Assembly: GCF_000797495.1 (NCBI RefSeq)
Contig: NZ_JTGN01000002.1
Location: 186,001-250,000 of the forward strand
Direction: 5' to 3'
Length of the DNA: 64,000 nt
Origin: Robinsoniella peoriensis
GTDB lineage: Bacteria > Bacillota > Clostridia > Lachnospirales > Lachnospiraceae
Positions within the stretch are counted from its first letter, which is position 1, and every line of letters begins with the position of its first letter. Below, one piece after another: positions 1 to 9,601 of the stretch. The translations under genes were made by a program, and so were the position numbers. The notes under the pieces are model-generated. The model was not told where the DNA came from. It saw only the letters and a list, made by a program, of their open reading frames with translations, and made no database searches.

Positions 1-291
1 TGCCGGCTGTTATTTTTGCAGTTGATTTTTTAAATACTTTATGTTACTATAAATTATCAAATCTAACAGCCGATTCGGCTAATTTCCAATTTATTTAAGA
101 TAATCGCATATGTATTATCAGAATGTTTCTTTTTGTGTGGCATTTTTTAGTTTATATATCGTAAAGCGGAGCATGCAGATGACAGGAATAAATTTTCAAT
201 CATTTTCCGGTCTTGTATTCCAAAGGTATAAATTGTGCTGATATCAGAAAGCTTCTTTTTGCATTTGCGATATGGTGCAAAAGGAGGAAGG
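1..291. other. Gene-free left edge of window
   Basis: AT-rich stretch ahead of the first gene. A 9-bp inverted repeat, CGGCTGTTA at 4-12 and TAACAGCCG at 64-72, is separated by 51 bp and could belong to an element cut by the window edge. The strong AAGGAGGAAGG ribosome binding site at 280-290 belongs to the next gene. No other structure was recognised. Confidence 0.4.
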
Positions 292-1248
292 ATGTCCAGG
301 AAAAGAGATATAACCACCAAAAGTTTTTTATCAGACCCTGTTGTTTTTTGTGATTTGTATAATGGAGCATTATTCGATGGGGAACAAATTTTAAGACCAG
401 GAGAATTAAGGCAGTTAAATGGGGAGTCGGCATTGCTGGTTCCCGACAGCCGGGGAAAGAAAAGGGCAGAAGGCAGATTCCGTGATGTGGTATTCGAAGC
501 CAGAATTTGTGGGAGGACTGCGGTGCTGGCATGTGAAGTTCAGGATAAAATTCATTTTGCTATGCCTGTAAGAGGAATGCTGTATGATGCATTAGACTAT
601 AGTGAACAAGTAAAGAACCATAGGAAAGACCATCAGGGAATGCGGGATTTAAAGTCTGGAAGTGAGTTTTTATCCGGAATAAAGAAGGGGGAAAAGATTT
701 GTCCCGTTTACTCAATGGTATTCTATTATGGAGAGGAAAACTGGGATCAGAACAGAGAACTGCATCAGATGCTTGATATACCGGACAAACTGCAGAAGTT
801 CGGACACTTATTGCAGGATTATCATATCAACCTGGTACATGCCGGAAATGTAAATCCGGAAAACTTCAGGACAGGGCTGAAAGAGGTATTCGAAATACTG
901 AGATTTGCCGGAGATGAAGAAAAACTGAGATCCTTTGTTAATATGAACAGAGATAAATTTACAAATCTGGATGGGGATACTTATGATATGGTGTTTCTCT
1001 TTCTGGGTGAACAGAAAATAACGGGCAGCAATAAAAGAAAATTTAAAACAGAGCAAGGAGGATATAATATGTGTACAGCGTTGAAAGAATTAGAAGCAAG
1101 GGGAGAAGCCCTGGGTGAAAAAAGAGGTATAAACAGATTGAACCAGTTATACCGGATCTTGATCAGAGATGCCGATCTGGAACTGATGAAACTTGCAGCA
1201 GAAAATGATGCTGTCAGAAATGATTTATTCTTAAAATATGGAATCTGA
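292..1248 (+). CDS. Rpn-family recombination-promoting nuclease / putative transposase
   Basis: A 318-residue protein of the Rpn / YhgA-like family, PD-(D/E)XK-fold DNases that in E. coli promote RecA-independent recombination and DNA cleavage. The core is visible near residues 60-105: D65 in FRDVVFEA, then E82-x-Q84 in ACEVQDK, followed by the MPVRGMLYDALDY segment typical of the family. The C-terminal third is a charged helical tail. An upstream in-frame start at 235 is open, but the ATG at 292 is preceded by AAGGAGGAAGG with short spacing and is preferred. It stands alone, with the two-component system beginning 187 bp later. Family assignment is fairly sure; in vivo role is unknown. These genes are often multi-copy and mobile, but no flanking repeats were seen. 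Confidence 0.8.
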   Translation: MSRKRDITTKSFLSDPVVFCDLYNGALFDGEQILRPGELRQLNGESALLVPDSRGKKRAEGRFRDVVFEARICGRTAVLACEVQDKIHFAMPVRGMLYDALDYSEQVKNHRKDHQGMRDLKSGSEFLSGIKKGEKICPVYSMVFYYGEENWDQNRELHQMLDIPDKLQKFGHLLQDYHINLVHAGNVNPENFRTGLKEVFEILRFAGDEEKLRSFVNMNRDKFTNLDGDTYDMVFLFLGEQKITGSNKRKFKTEQGGYNMCTALKELEARGEALGEKRGINRLNQLYRILIRDADLELMKLAAENDAVRNDLFLKYGI

Positions 1249-1434
1249 CGAATTGGCTGACTCATGAAGCTGTCCAGGGTACAGGCTGTGGATTAGCTTC
1301 ATGGGATTAAAGTTAGCCGGGATATAAATTAACTTCAGACTATTTTCAGTCTCTCCTTCTATAATCATTTGCAGGAACTCCAGAAACATTATATAATTAT
1401 TGTAATGTACGTAATGGAAAGTGAGGAACTGAAT

Positions 1435-2112
1435 TTGCGAATACTGATTGTAGAAGATGAAGTCCGCCTGGCAGAAGCGCTGGGACAGATTATGGAAGAA
1501 GCGAAATATATTACTGATGTGGTCTATGATGGAAATGATGGTCTGGCATACGCTCTTTGCGGACAGTATGATGTTATTGTCTTAGATGTTATGCTTCCGG
1601 GAATAAATGGTTTTGAGATTGTAAAGGAGATGCGGGTGAAAAAAATAGCAACTCCGGTTATTATGCTGACTGCCCGGGATGATGTGAGGGATAAGATTAC
1701 GGGACTTGACAGAGGCGCGGATGATTATATGACAAAGCCGTTTGTTCCGGAAGAACTGCTTGCCCGGATTAGGGCGCTGTCAAGACGGCAGGGAGAAGTA
1801 TTGCTGGAGGAAATCTGTTTTTCGGATCTGACGCTGGTGCTCTCTGCCAATGATCTGTGGTGTAATGGGAAATCGATACATCTTGGATATAAAGAGTTTG
1901 AAATTATGAAAATTCTGATTTCAAACCCCAAAATTATTACATCCAAGGAGATTCTCATTACGAAAGTCTGGGGAACGGAATCGGACGTGGAGGATAATAA
2001 TGTGGAGGCATATATCTCTTTCTTACGGAAAAAGATGTGTTTTCTGGGATCAAAAGTGGGCATTGGTACCGTACGTAAGGTGGGATACCGTCTGGAGGAA
2101 CAAAGGGAATGA
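1435..2112 (+). CDS. OmpR/PhoB-family response regulator
   Basis: DNA-binding response regulator of 225 residues when started at the TTG at 1435. That start gives the classic beginning RILIVEDE and has GAGGAA about 7 bases upstream, whereas the upstream ATGs at 1405 and 1414 lack a good ribosome binding site and add residues not typical of the family. Receiver domain: acidic pair E8/D9, phospho-acceptor D51 in VLDVMLP, T/S switch in LTARDD and K in MTKPF. A winged-helix DNA-binding domain fills residues about 130-225. The stop codon overlaps the start of the kinase gene, so the two are translationally coupled and act as a pair. The signal sensed is unknown. Confidence 0.9.
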   Translation: MRILIVEDEVRLAEALGQIMEEAKYITDVVYDGNDGLAYALCGQYDVIVLDVMLPGINGFEIVKEMRVKKIATPVIMLTARDDVRDKITGLDRGADDYMTKPFVPEELLARIRALSRRQGEVLLEEICFSDLTLVLSANDLWCNGKSIHLGYKEFEIMKILISNPKIITSKEILITKVWGTESDVEDNNVEAYISFLRKKMCFLGSKVGIGTVRKVGYRLEEQRE

Positions 2113-3332
2113 TAAAAAAACTGCGGAAGAAGTTTATTTTTATAAATATGTCTTTTGTTACTTTGATATTAGTGGGGGTCCTGGTGGTTATCTGCTTTAC
2201 AAATTACCAGAAATATCAAAAAGACAGCCGTCAGGCTTTAAATCATGCCTTAGAGGATAAAGGAGGAAATCTGAAACCCAGGGTGGATTTCGTACCGGGA
2301 AGAAAAGAAGGACCAATGAATATGGGTCCTGTATTTGTAGTAGAGCTAAATGAGAACGGTGAGATTGCAGATATCAATGACAGCGGTATCCGTATTACAG
2401 AGGATTCCGCCAGGGAAGCTGTAGAAGCGGCCAAAAGAGACGGGCATGAAAGGGGCTTCCTGATTAACCAGGAACTTCGCTATGAGCGGAGGCAGGACGA
2501 TGAGAGCGAGAAAATTGCATTTGTAGACTGCAGCAGGGAAATCAATGGCATGAGGAATTTATTACTGGTGTCGGCGCTGATTTTAGTGGGCGGTCTTGCG
2601 GCATTTTTTCTGATCAGCCTGTTTCTGGCAAAGTGGGCGCTGACCCCGGTAGAAAAAGCCTGGCAGCAGCAGAGACAGTTCATTGCAGATGCATCCCATG
2701 AATTAAAAACTCCGCTCACGGTAATCCTGGCGAATTTGAATATTTTATCGGCTCACCGTGAGGACAGGATTAAGGATCAGGAGCGATGGCTGGAAAATAC
2801 AAAGACGGAAGCGTCCCGGATGAAAGAATTGTTAAACGACCTGCTTTTTCTGGCTCGCTCAGATATGTCACAGACCCCAAAAGTATTTGCTGAATTTGAT
2901 TTAAGCAATACACTCTGGAGCTGCATTCTGCCATTTGAATCGCTGGCATACGAACGAGGGGTGGAGCTGAATGAAGAAATTACACCTGGCATTCATATCG
3001 TAGGTGATGAAGGGCAGATCAAACAGCTGATTGCTATTTTACTGGACAACGCATGTAAATATGCGAAAAAAAATAGCAGAATCAGTGTGATCCTGGAAAA
3101 GAAACAGGAAAAAATTTATCTGAAGGTCAACAATACCGGTGATGTGATTCCAAAGGATGATCTGGATCATATATTTGAACGATTTTACCGTGCAGATAAG
3201 TCAAGAGCCAGAAAACAAGGCGGATACGGACTGGGTCTTTCTATTGCACAGACGATCGTGGAAAACCATCATGGAAAGATTCAGGCGGAGAGCATGGAAA
3301 GTATGGGAACTACTTTTACAATTATAATATAG
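2109..3332 (+). CDS. Two-component sensor histidine kinase
   Basis: Membrane histidine kinase of 407 residues and partner of the preceding regulator, whose stop codon it overlaps (ATGA). One membrane segment lies at about 13-31 and a second at about 150-174, enclosing a roughly 120-residue extracellular region that is short on recognisable motifs. The dimerisation/phosphotransfer domain has H197 in FIADASHELKTPL. The catalytic domain carries the N box (LLDNACKYA), the FERFYRAD segment and the G2 box GGYGLGLSIA. No HAMP domain is obvious. The gene reads as an EnvZ/PhoR-type (HisKA) kinase. A weak hairpin region follows before the lacI-type gene. Confidence 0.9.
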   Translation: MIKKLRKKFIFINMSFVTLILVGVLVVICFTNYQKYQKDSRQALNHALEDKGGNLKPRVDFVPGRKEGPMNMGPVFVVELNENGEIADINDSGIRITEDSAREAVEAAKRDGHERGFLINQELRYERRQDDESEKIAFVDCSREINGMRNLLLVSALILVGGLAAFFLISLFLAKWALTPVEKAWQQQRQFIADASHELKTPLTVILANLNILSAHREDRIKDQERWLENTKTEASRMKELLNDLLFLARSDMSQTPKVFAEFDLSNTLWSCILPFESLAYERGVELNEEITPGIHIVGDEGQIKQLIAILLDNACKYAKKNSRISVILEKKQEKIYLKVNNTGDVIPKDDLDHIFERFYRADKSRARKQGGYGLGLSIAQTIVENHHGKIQAESMESMGTTFTIII

Positions 3333-3427
3333 ACAGATTATTCGATAACAAAAGATGAGCCAGTCTGTCAGATATGTACAAAATCCACATCTAATATTGT
3401 GAATATTAGAGAAAAATAAGAAAAAGA

Positions 3428-3456
3428 TTGACTTTTATATTTATAAAGCGTATTCT
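3428..3456 (+). promoter_or_regulatory. SigA-type promoter of the LacI-family gene
   Basis: TTGACT at 3428-3433 and TATTCT at 3451-3456 are separated by 17 bp. The operator-like palindrome at 3466-3485 starts about where transcription would start. Confidence 0.55.
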
Positions 3457-3465
3457 TAAGTCAGA

Positions 3466-3485
3466 ATTAACAAAAACGTTTTCAG
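3466..3485. promoter_or_regulatory. Probable LacI-family operator (autoregulatory)
   Basis: Contains TTAACAAAAACGTTTT with the palindromic core AAAACGTTTT centred on the CG at 3477-3478, the usual symmetry of LacI-family sites. It lies between the promoter and the start codon of the LacI-type regulator. The same 16 bases recur at 4646-4661 before the transporter operon. Confidence 0.7.
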
Positions 3486-3508
3486 AAAAGAAAGCGGAGG
3501 GTGATATT

Positions 3509-4528
3509 ATGGCAGCATCAATTAAGGATGTGGCAAAAATGGCAGGAGTCTCCGTTGGCACAGTATCAAGAGCTTTAAATGGATATACGGATGTCAGCGA
3601 GAAGACAAGGAAAAAAATTAAAGATATTTCAGCAGATCTGGGTTATACACCAAATGTAAGTGCCAAGAACCTTTCTTCTAAAAATAATAAAAACGTGGCT
3701 ATGATTGCTTCCGGGTTATTGGATGAGAAGCAGACGGATGACTTTACAATGGCGCTGATTAAAGGGGCATATACTTATATGAACCGGCATCAGTTATCCA
3801 TTGCAACATATGCAATCAGCTCAGAGGATCAAAAGGTAAAAGGGTTTGAAGAGTTCTGCAGGGAATTTAGTTTATCTGGAGCGTTATTATTTGGCTTAAA
3901 AGTTACAGATAAGTATGTGGAAAACATTTGCGATTCCAAGATACCTTGTGTCACGGTAGATATCCGGGTGGAGGGAGAACAGATTGGAAGCGTGATCACG
4001 GATGATGAAAGAGCATTCGAGGAAATAACCCAGTATGTGATAGACAGAAATCATAGAAAACTGATTCTGGTTTACGGCAGAAAGCAGGCAATGGTAGCCA
4101 AACTGCGGTATCGCGGATTTTGTAAAGCACTCAAGAAAAATAATATAAACATAAAAGACGTTCCGGTGCTCGATTCAAATTTTATTGAGACCCAGGCATA
4201 TGAAAAAACCAAAGAATTGTTATTAAAGAAGGGGCAAGATGCAGGATCAGTATTTATCTGTATGAGTGATATCACTGCTTTTGGAGTTGCAAGGGCAATT
4301 CGTGATTGCGGATACAGAGTTCCGGAAGATTTTTCGGTTACCGGCTATGATGGGATCAGTTTCGGTAGATATGTGGAACCCAGAATTACCACAATCGATC
4401 AGAATGTAATGCAGAAAGGATATGAAGCAGGGAAATTACTGGATCGAATTTTAAAAGGGAATGCCACAGAAAAAACGGTAATTGTACCCCATTCCCTCTT
4501 GGAGCGTGAAAGTGTCAGAAGGCTTTAA
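3509..4528 (+). CDS. LacI-family transcriptional regulator
   Basis: Sugar-responsive repressor of 339 residues. The N-terminus has the diagnostic helix-turn-helix and hinge (IKDVAKMAGVSVGTVSRALN, then the SEKTRKKI region), followed by a periplasmic-binding-protein-like effector domain of about 275 residues ending in the FSVTGYDG and TTIDQN segments usual in the family. ATG at 3509 has GGAGG upstream; an open stretch back to 3428 runs through the promoter and operator and is not coding. It is adjacent and co-directional to the ABC importer and glycosidase, and identical palindromes precede both, so it most likely represses this sugar operon and itself. Effector is unknown, probably the imported oligosaccharide or its breakdown product. 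Confidence 0.92.
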   Translation: MAASIKDVAKMAGVSVGTVSRALNGYTDVSEKTRKKIKDISADLGYTPNVSAKNLSSKNNKNVAMIASGLLDEKQTDDFTMALIKGAYTYMNRHQLSIATYAISSEDQKVKGFEEFCREFSLSGALLFGLKVTDKYVENICDSKIPCVTVDIRVEGEQIGSVITDDERAFEEITQYVIDRNHRKLILVYGRKQAMVAKLRYRGFCKALKKNNINIKDVPVLDSNFIETQAYEKTKELLLKKGQDAGSVFICMSDITAFGVARAIRDCGYRVPEDFSVTGYDGISFGRYVEPRITTIDQNVMQKGYEAGKLLDRILKGNATEKTVIVPHSLLERESVRRL

Positions 4529-4608
4529 ACAAAGGATTTAAGCAGCATTTTTGACGGATAAGGATTACTATGCTGTCGGTGTGTATGCAAATGATTGATG
4601 GTAGATTT

Positions 4609-4635
4609 TTAAAGTAGGTTAAAGACCTGCTTTTT
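4609..4635 (+). terminator. Intrinsic terminator after the LacI-family gene
   Basis: Stem AAAGTAGGT (4611-4619) pairs with ACCTGCTTT (4625-4633), with one G-T pair and a 5-base loop, followed by T residues. It separates the regulator from the transporter promoter. Confidence 0.65.
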
Positions 4636-4645
4636 AAATAAATAT

Positions 4646-4665
4646 TAACAAAAACGTTTTTGTAA
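4646..4665. promoter_or_regulatory. Probable LacI-family operator of the sugar ABC operon
   Basis: ACAAAAACGTTTTTGT at 4648-4663 is a perfect 16-bp palindrome. TTAACA at 4646-4651 could double as a -35 box (with TGTAAC near 4669 as a weak -10), which would place the repressor directly on the promoter. The sequence shares 16 consecutive bases with the site at 3467-3482. Confidence 0.7.
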
Positions 4666-4716
4666 AAATGTAACTGTAAAGTAATTGCATGAAAGAATCA
4701 ATAAGGAGGAAAAGGT

Positions 4717-6075
4717 ATGAAATTCAAAAAAGTAATCTCGGTAATGACTGCAGCAGTTCTGGTTTTAGGAATGTCCGGATGTGGTGGAAGTACAGGTACA
4801 TCGGGCGATTCAGGGGATTTACAGGAAAGTAAAACTTCTTCGGATGATGTGGTGGAAGTCACCATTCCAACCTATCTGGCAGGTGAAAATGTAGGTGCTA
4901 AGTTTTTTCTGCCGGAAGTGGAACGGTTTAATAAAAAATATGAAGGCAAATATAAGATTAACATAGAAGAAGTGCCGCAGGCATCTTATGCAGAGAAGAT
5001 CAAACAGCTGGCACAGCAAAAGAAACTTCCGGCGCTGGTACATTCAGCGGGATCTGGCGGAATTGATGTGCAGTGGTTCAAAGATGTAGCGGTTGCCAAC
5101 GACATGGCCTATGATTTAAGTGAATTTTTGAACAGTCATCCGGATACTAAAAAGAATCTGGTACCGGAGTCCATTGAATATTGTACTGTGGATGGGAAAG
5201 TAGTCTGCATGCCTATCGCAGTTCTGAAGCCGGTAGGATTATTTTATAACAGCAGCTTATACCAGGGAGAGAAAGATATAAAGGATATGTCTATGGAAGA
5301 ATTTCTGGCATCACTGGGAGATCATAAATTCGCGTTCCAGACTGCAGATAATGGATGGACAACAGGACTGCTGCTTTCTGCCCTGGTAGCCAGCCAGGAA
5401 GGCGGCATAGAATTAATCCAGAAGTATGCAGATGATAAACTGTATGATTATACAGATCCGGCTATTGTAAATTCAGTAACAGAATTGCAGAAACTGTTCC
5501 AGACCAATGCGGCTTCGAATTCTATTGGCGCTGCGTATGCTGATGCGGCAAATGCATTTATGAGTAACAATGCTTCTATAATCTGTAATGGTTCCTGGAT
5601 GTCCTCCGAATTTGAGGAAGCATCCAAAGACAAGTGGAGTAACGGGTTTGACGGTAAAAATGTGAAGGCAACTATTTATCCGGGTGATGTTGGGCTGGTA
5701 AATCCAAGGATCTATGGAGAATTCTGGGTAGCAAATACAGCATCAGAGGAAGAAAAAGAACTGGCATGTGCATTTTTGGAATTCCGGGATTCCCAGGAAG
5801 AGATTGAAGCATTAATGCTGGCAGAAGGAGGAGTGGCACCTTCCATTACATATTCAGAGGATTTCCAGAAAAAACAGGAAGAAACGCCGATCTTATCCCA
5901 GCTTTCTGCAAGTATTACCGACAATACAAAGTATGCAGTATCCCTCTATGATGTTATGCCATCCTCTGTTGCAGATATTGAATTTGGAAAACTACTGCCT
6001 AAATTAGCGGATAATTCCTTAACACCGGAACAGTTTTGTCAGGAATTAACGAAAAAGGCAGAAGAAGCGAAGTAG
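4717..6075 (+). CDS. Extracellular sugar-binding lipoprotein of ABC importer (MalE type)
   Basis: Solute-binding protein of 452 residues, the first gene of an importer operon. A lipoprotein signal peptide is clear: KFKK, a hydrophobic stretch and the lipobox GMSGC with Cys at about residue 22, followed by a Ser/Thr/Gly-rich linker. The mature part has the extracellular family 1 pattern (EVERFNKKYEGKYKI, the NGSWM segment, and the late FLEFRDSQEE region). It delivers an oligosaccharide to the two permeases that follow. No ATPase is encoded in the operon, as is usual in Firmicutes where a shared MsmX-type ATPase energises several importers. A strong AAGGAGG precedes the start. Confidence 0.9.
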   Translation: MKFKKVISVMTAAVLVLGMSGCGGSTGTSGDSGDLQESKTSSDDVVEVTIPTYLAGENVGAKFFLPEVERFNKKYEGKYKINIEEVPQASYAEKIKQLAQQKKLPALVHSAGSGGIDVQWFKDVAVANDMAYDLSEFLNSHPDTKKNLVPESIEYCTVDGKVVCMPIAVLKPVGLFYNSSLYQGEKDIKDMSMEEFLASLGDHKFAFQTADNGWTTGLLLSALVASQEGGIELIQKYADDKLYDYTDPAIVNSVTELQKLFQTNAASNSIGAAYADAANAFMSNNASIICNGSWMSSEFEEASKDKWSNGFDGKNVKATIYPGDVGLVNPRIYGEFWVANTASEEEKELACAFLEFRDSQEEIEALMLAEGGVAPSITYSEDFQKKQEETPILSQLSASITDNTKYAVSLYDVMPSSVADIEFGKLLPKLADNSLTPEQFCQELTKKAEEAK

Positions 6076-6113
6076 GCTGCATTGTGAAACCAGGGAAGAA
6101 GGAGAAGCGTCCA

Positions 6114-7004
6114 ATGAAAAAAGCACAGGTCAGTAAATTGGAAAAAAGAAATTATAAATGGATTTATTTATTTTTATTACCTTCAATTCTTATATTTTTA
6201 TTTTTTTATCTTTCTCCCATAGTAACGGTGTTTGTAACTTCCTTTACGAAGTGGGATGGTTTTAATAGCCCTGTATTTGCAGGACTGGATAATTACAAGC
6301 AGATGATCGGCAGTGATACGTTTCAAATTGCACTAAAAAACCTGTTGTTCTGGTCAATTATAGCAGGAACACTGCACGTGGGATTTGGTGTTCTGGTAGC
6401 ATTTATTCTTTTCCAGAAACCTTTTGGGTGGAAGGTAACAAGAACGGTGTTTATGATTCCAAATGTAATATCGGCAGCAGCATGGGCATTGATCTATAAG
6501 TTTATCTTTAATAACGATATGGGTATATTAAATAATATCATTCGTAAATTTGATCCTGAATTTGGGATTCAGTGGTTTTATCAGTCACCATATGCATTTT
6601 GGGCAGTTACATTAACCTGGCTGTTTTATGCGGTAATCGTAACCCTGGTTGTATTAAATGACCTTATGGCGATTCCGGAGGAATTGAATGAGGCCGCACG
6701 AGTAGACGGTGCTGCGAAATGGCAGATCATTACAAGAATCCACCTGCCGCTTTGCCGCAATGCCATAGGCACAGGAATCATCTGTTCCATCACATCGCGA
6801 ATTGCGATGTATGAACAGATCGCCCTGACAACAGCGGGAGGTCCGGGGGATGATACAATGAATCTTCCTATAATATTAGTAAAATCCATCAGTGATATGA
6901 AATATGGATATGCCAATGCCAACGGTGTAGTCATGTTCATATTGGGACTTTTAATTCTGGCGCTGGTAAACAAGGCATTTCGCATGAACGAAAGCGCATA
7001 TTAA
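6114..7004 (+). CDS. Sugar ABC transporter permease (MalF/UgpA type)
   Basis: Integral membrane subunit of 296 residues with about six membrane segments, beginning at ATG 6114 (GAAGGAGA upstream); the longer open frame back to 6036 overlaps the binding-protein gene and looks non-coding. The cytoplasmic EAA loop, which docks the ATPase, is present as EELNEAARVDGAAKWQ with the following RIHLPL. It is 38 bp downstream of the binding-protein gene and 11 bp before the second permease, so the three are co-transcribed. Confidence 0.92.
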   Translation: MKKAQVSKLEKRNYKWIYLFLLPSILIFLFFYLSPIVTVFVTSFTKWDGFNSPVFAGLDNYKQMIGSDTFQIALKNLLFWSIIAGTLHVGFGVLVAFILFQKPFGWKVTRTVFMIPNVISAAAWALIYKFIFNNDMGILNNIIRKFDPEFGIQWFYQSPYAFWAVTLTWLFYAVIVTLVVLNDLMAIPEELNEAARVDGAAKWQIITRIHLPLCRNAIGTGIICSITSRIAMYEQIALTTAGGPGDDTMNLPIILVKSISDMKYGYANANGVVMFILGLLILALVNKAFRMNESAY

Positions 7005-7015
7005 GGAGGGTCATC

Positions 7016-7849
7016 ATGAAACAGGTAAAAAAAGTTCTCGTTAAGATATTTGAATATGGAATATTGATTTTTACAATTATCGTTTCTGTGTTTCCGATTA
7101 TATGGGTTATCATGTCTGCATTTAAAACAAATGCACAGATCCTGGGGAGTCCCTTTTCACTACCCACCAGTATCAGCTTTGATGCATTTGCCTATTTATT
7201 TGAAAAATATAATTTTTTAAGGTATGCCCTGAATTCACTGTTGATCTGCATTACCTCCACCGGATTATCACTTATTATTTTTGCCATGGGAGGATATGTA
7301 ATCGCGAAATATAAATTCCCCGGGAGAAATTTTATATTTGCATTGTTTACCATCACCTTATTGGTACCGGCGCAGTCGAAGGCACAGCCAATCTTTTCCT
7401 TGATCATGAACTTAAACCTATACGACAACATATGGGGAGTAGCCCTGGTGTACCTATCGGCAGGACTTGCTATGTCCATGTTTATTTTAAAATCTACATT
7501 CATGTCAATACCCAAGTCCCTGGATGAAGCAGCGGCAATTGAGGGAGCCGGATTCTTTAGAATATTCTGGAAAATTAATCTGCCGCTGGCTAAAAGTGGA
7601 CTGGCTACAGCAGGAATATTGATGTTTTTAAATAATTGGAATGAGTATTTTTATGCCTCATTGCTTACTTCTTCGGATTTAAACAGGACATTACCCCTGG
7701 CACTGCAGTTTTTCAATGAAGCATTTTCCTATGATTACACCAAGCTCTTTGCTGCACTCACGGTAGTTGTGCTTCCGGGAATTATACTCTATGCATTTGC
7801 GCAGGAACAGGTGCAGGAAAGTATAGCGGCATCCGGTGTAAAGGGATGA
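7016..7849 (+). CDS. Sugar ABC transporter permease (MalG/UgpE type)
   Basis: Second membrane subunit of the importer, 277 residues and about six membrane segments, with the EAA motif KSLDEAAAIEGAGFFR and INLPL. A good GGAGGG ribosome binding site lies in the 11-bp gap after the first permease. Length and order are standard for carbohydrate uptake transporter-1 importers. Substrate is best guessed from the glycosidase that follows. Confidence 0.92.
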   Translation: MKQVKKVLVKIFEYGILIFTIIVSVFPIIWVIMSAFKTNAQILGSPFSLPTSISFDAFAYLFEKYNFLRYALNSLLICITSTGLSLIIFAMGGYVIAKYKFPGRNFIFALFTITLLVPAQSKAQPIFSLIMNLNLYDNIWGVALVYLSAGLAMSMFILKSTFMSIPKSLDEAAAIEGAGFFRIFWKINLPLAKSGLATAGILMFLNNWNEYFYASLLTSSDLNRTLPLALQFFNEAFSYDYTKLFAALTVVVLPGIILYAFAQEQVQESIAASGVKG

Positions 7850-7901
7850 TCACACCATGGGCAAGAACACGAAAAATAATACAAATCAGGAGAGACAACT
7901 T

Positions 7902-9599
7902 ATGAATTTCGATATCAATACAGTACCATTCAGCTGCTATGGATCTTACCTTGCATTTTCTTATCCAAGAGATGGGGAAGGTGTTTATCAGGATCATCTG
8001 GCTCTGCGCATTCTCTATGGCATGTTTAATGAACAGGAGACATACCCTATTGTGATGCTGAATCAGGAGGGAGTGCCGGTTGCCGGAGACATAGAAGCTA
8101 CACCTGTCCAGTTAAAGGTAAGCGCCGGTGGACAGGGCTATCAAATTTGTTTTCAAAATGAAGATACGGTACATTTAAAGGGCAGCACGGATATTATGAT
8201 CACAAAAACGAAAATGTTCGGTTTGATGTGTGACCGTGTGATGCACCATGAAACAGGAAGCTGGGAAATAGCGGGAAATGATGCATCTGTTATCATAGAA
8301 ATGATCAGGGGAAGTATCAGTGATGATTCCGTGTGGTCCGAAGAGGGAACAAGATGTGAAAATATAAAAGTACTCATTCATCCCGATAAAACGGGTGAAT
8401 TCGAAATGAAATTGACACTGGCGGGGTTAAGTTACCGCAAACCACAGAATCTTACTTATGAACAAAATCTGCTGAATGTAGAAACTGCATTCGAAGATTT
8501 TAAAAAACATTTTAACACCGGCATTGAAAAATACAAAGATTCCATGGAGTTGGCTGCCTACATTAGCTGGCACAGTGTAGTGAGGCCGGAAGGATATGTA
8601 AAATATCCGGTTATGTTAATGACGAAAAATAAAATGAATATGGTTTGGAGCTGGGATTATACATTTAATGCCCTTGCCATGATGGACAAAGATCCGGTCC
8701 TTGCGTATGACCAATTTCTGGCGATTGCTGAAATGCAGGAAAAGGACGGTTCCTACCCCGACGCGTTTCATGCAAGAGCATATGTATGTACCTTTGTAAA
8801 GCCTCCGGTACAGGGATTTATCTTAAAAAGAATGTTCAAAATCCAAAGACCCGGTATGGATATTCTTAGGAAAATATATGATTCGGTTGTCCGTTTTACG
8901 AAGTGGTGGTTTGATTACAGAGGGAATATAGACGGTATTCCTGTCTATCATCATGGAAATGATTCCGGGTGGGACAACAGCACAGCTTTTCGCCTGGGAG
9001 TACCTGTAAAAGCACCAGACCTATCGGCATGGCTGATAATCCAACTGGATTTTCTTGCAGATACTGCACTAGAGCTGGGACTCATTGAGGAAGCAGACGT
9101 CTGGAAGAAAAAAAGTGAGGAACTGCTGCAAAAAATGTTAGCGCTTTTTGTAGAAAATAATCACATGAAGGCAATTAAAGTACCGGATAATAAAACAGTG
9201 GAATGTGATTCCCTTCTTCTGTATGTTCCCCTTATTCTGGGAGAAAAACTCCCCGCTGAGATACGGGAAAGAATGCTGGAAGAACTTCTGAAAGAAAAGA
9301 ACTTTATAACGGACTACGGCATAGCGTCGGAGCCTGTTGACAGTCCTTACTTTGTAGAAGACGGATACTGGAGGGGGGCAATATGGCCGCCAACTGCCTA
9401 TATCATGACCGAAGCATTAATGGCAAACGGGCGAAAAGAAGAGGCAGTATTAAACGCACGGCGGTTTTGCGATATGTGTGCATCTGAAGGATTTTTTGAA
9501 AATTACAGCGCCATTGACGGGCATGGACTAAGGGATTCCGGATTTACGTGGACGGCAAGTGTATTTATGATATTGATTAGAGATTATCTGGAGAAGTAA
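7902..9599 (+). CDS. Cytoplasmic GH63/GH37-like (alpha/alpha)6-barrel glycoside hydrolase
   Basis: Enzyme of 565 residues related to the GH63 / mannosylglycerate hydrolase / trehalase superfamily. Visible hallmarks are WSWDYTFNALA, the GNDSGWDNST block that carries the catalytic acid Asp, the YWRGAIWPP block, and FFENYSAIDG, where the Glu is the likely base. There is no signal peptide, so it acts on the substrate after import by the neighbouring ABC system. ATG 7902 has AGGAGA nine bases upstream; ATG 7857 is an alternative with a weaker site. Exact substrate cannot be read: trehalose-like, glucosylglycerate-like and alpha-glucoside substrates all fit. It ends the operon and is followed by a strong terminator. 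Confidence 0.8.
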   Translation: MNFDINTVPFSCYGSYLAFSYPRDGEGVYQDHLALRILYGMFNEQETYPIVMLNQEGVPVAGDIEATPVQLKVSAGGQGYQICFQNEDTVHLKGSTDIMITKTKMFGLMCDRVMHHETGSWEIAGNDASVIIEMIRGSISDDSVWSEEGTRCENIKVLIHPDKTGEFEMKLTLAGLSYRKPQNLTYEQNLLNVETAFEDFKKHFNTGIEKYKDSMELAAYISWHSVVRPEGYVKYPVMLMTKNKMNMVWSWDYTFNALAMMDKDPVLAYDQFLAIAEMQEKDGSYPDAFHARAYVCTFVKPPVQGFILKRMFKIQRPGMDILRKIYDSVVRFTKWWFDYRGNIDGIPVYHHGNDSGWDNSTAFRLGVPVKAPDLSAWLIIQLDFLADTALELGLIEEADVWKKKSEELLQKMLALFVENNHMKAIKVPDNKTVECDSLLLYVPLILGEKLPAEIRERMLEELLKEKNFITDYGIASEPVDSPYFVEDGYWRGAIWPPTAYIMTEALMANGRKEEAVLNARRFCDMCASEGFFENYSAIDGHGLRDSGFTWTASVFMILIRDYLEK

Positions 9600-9601
9600 A
9601 G

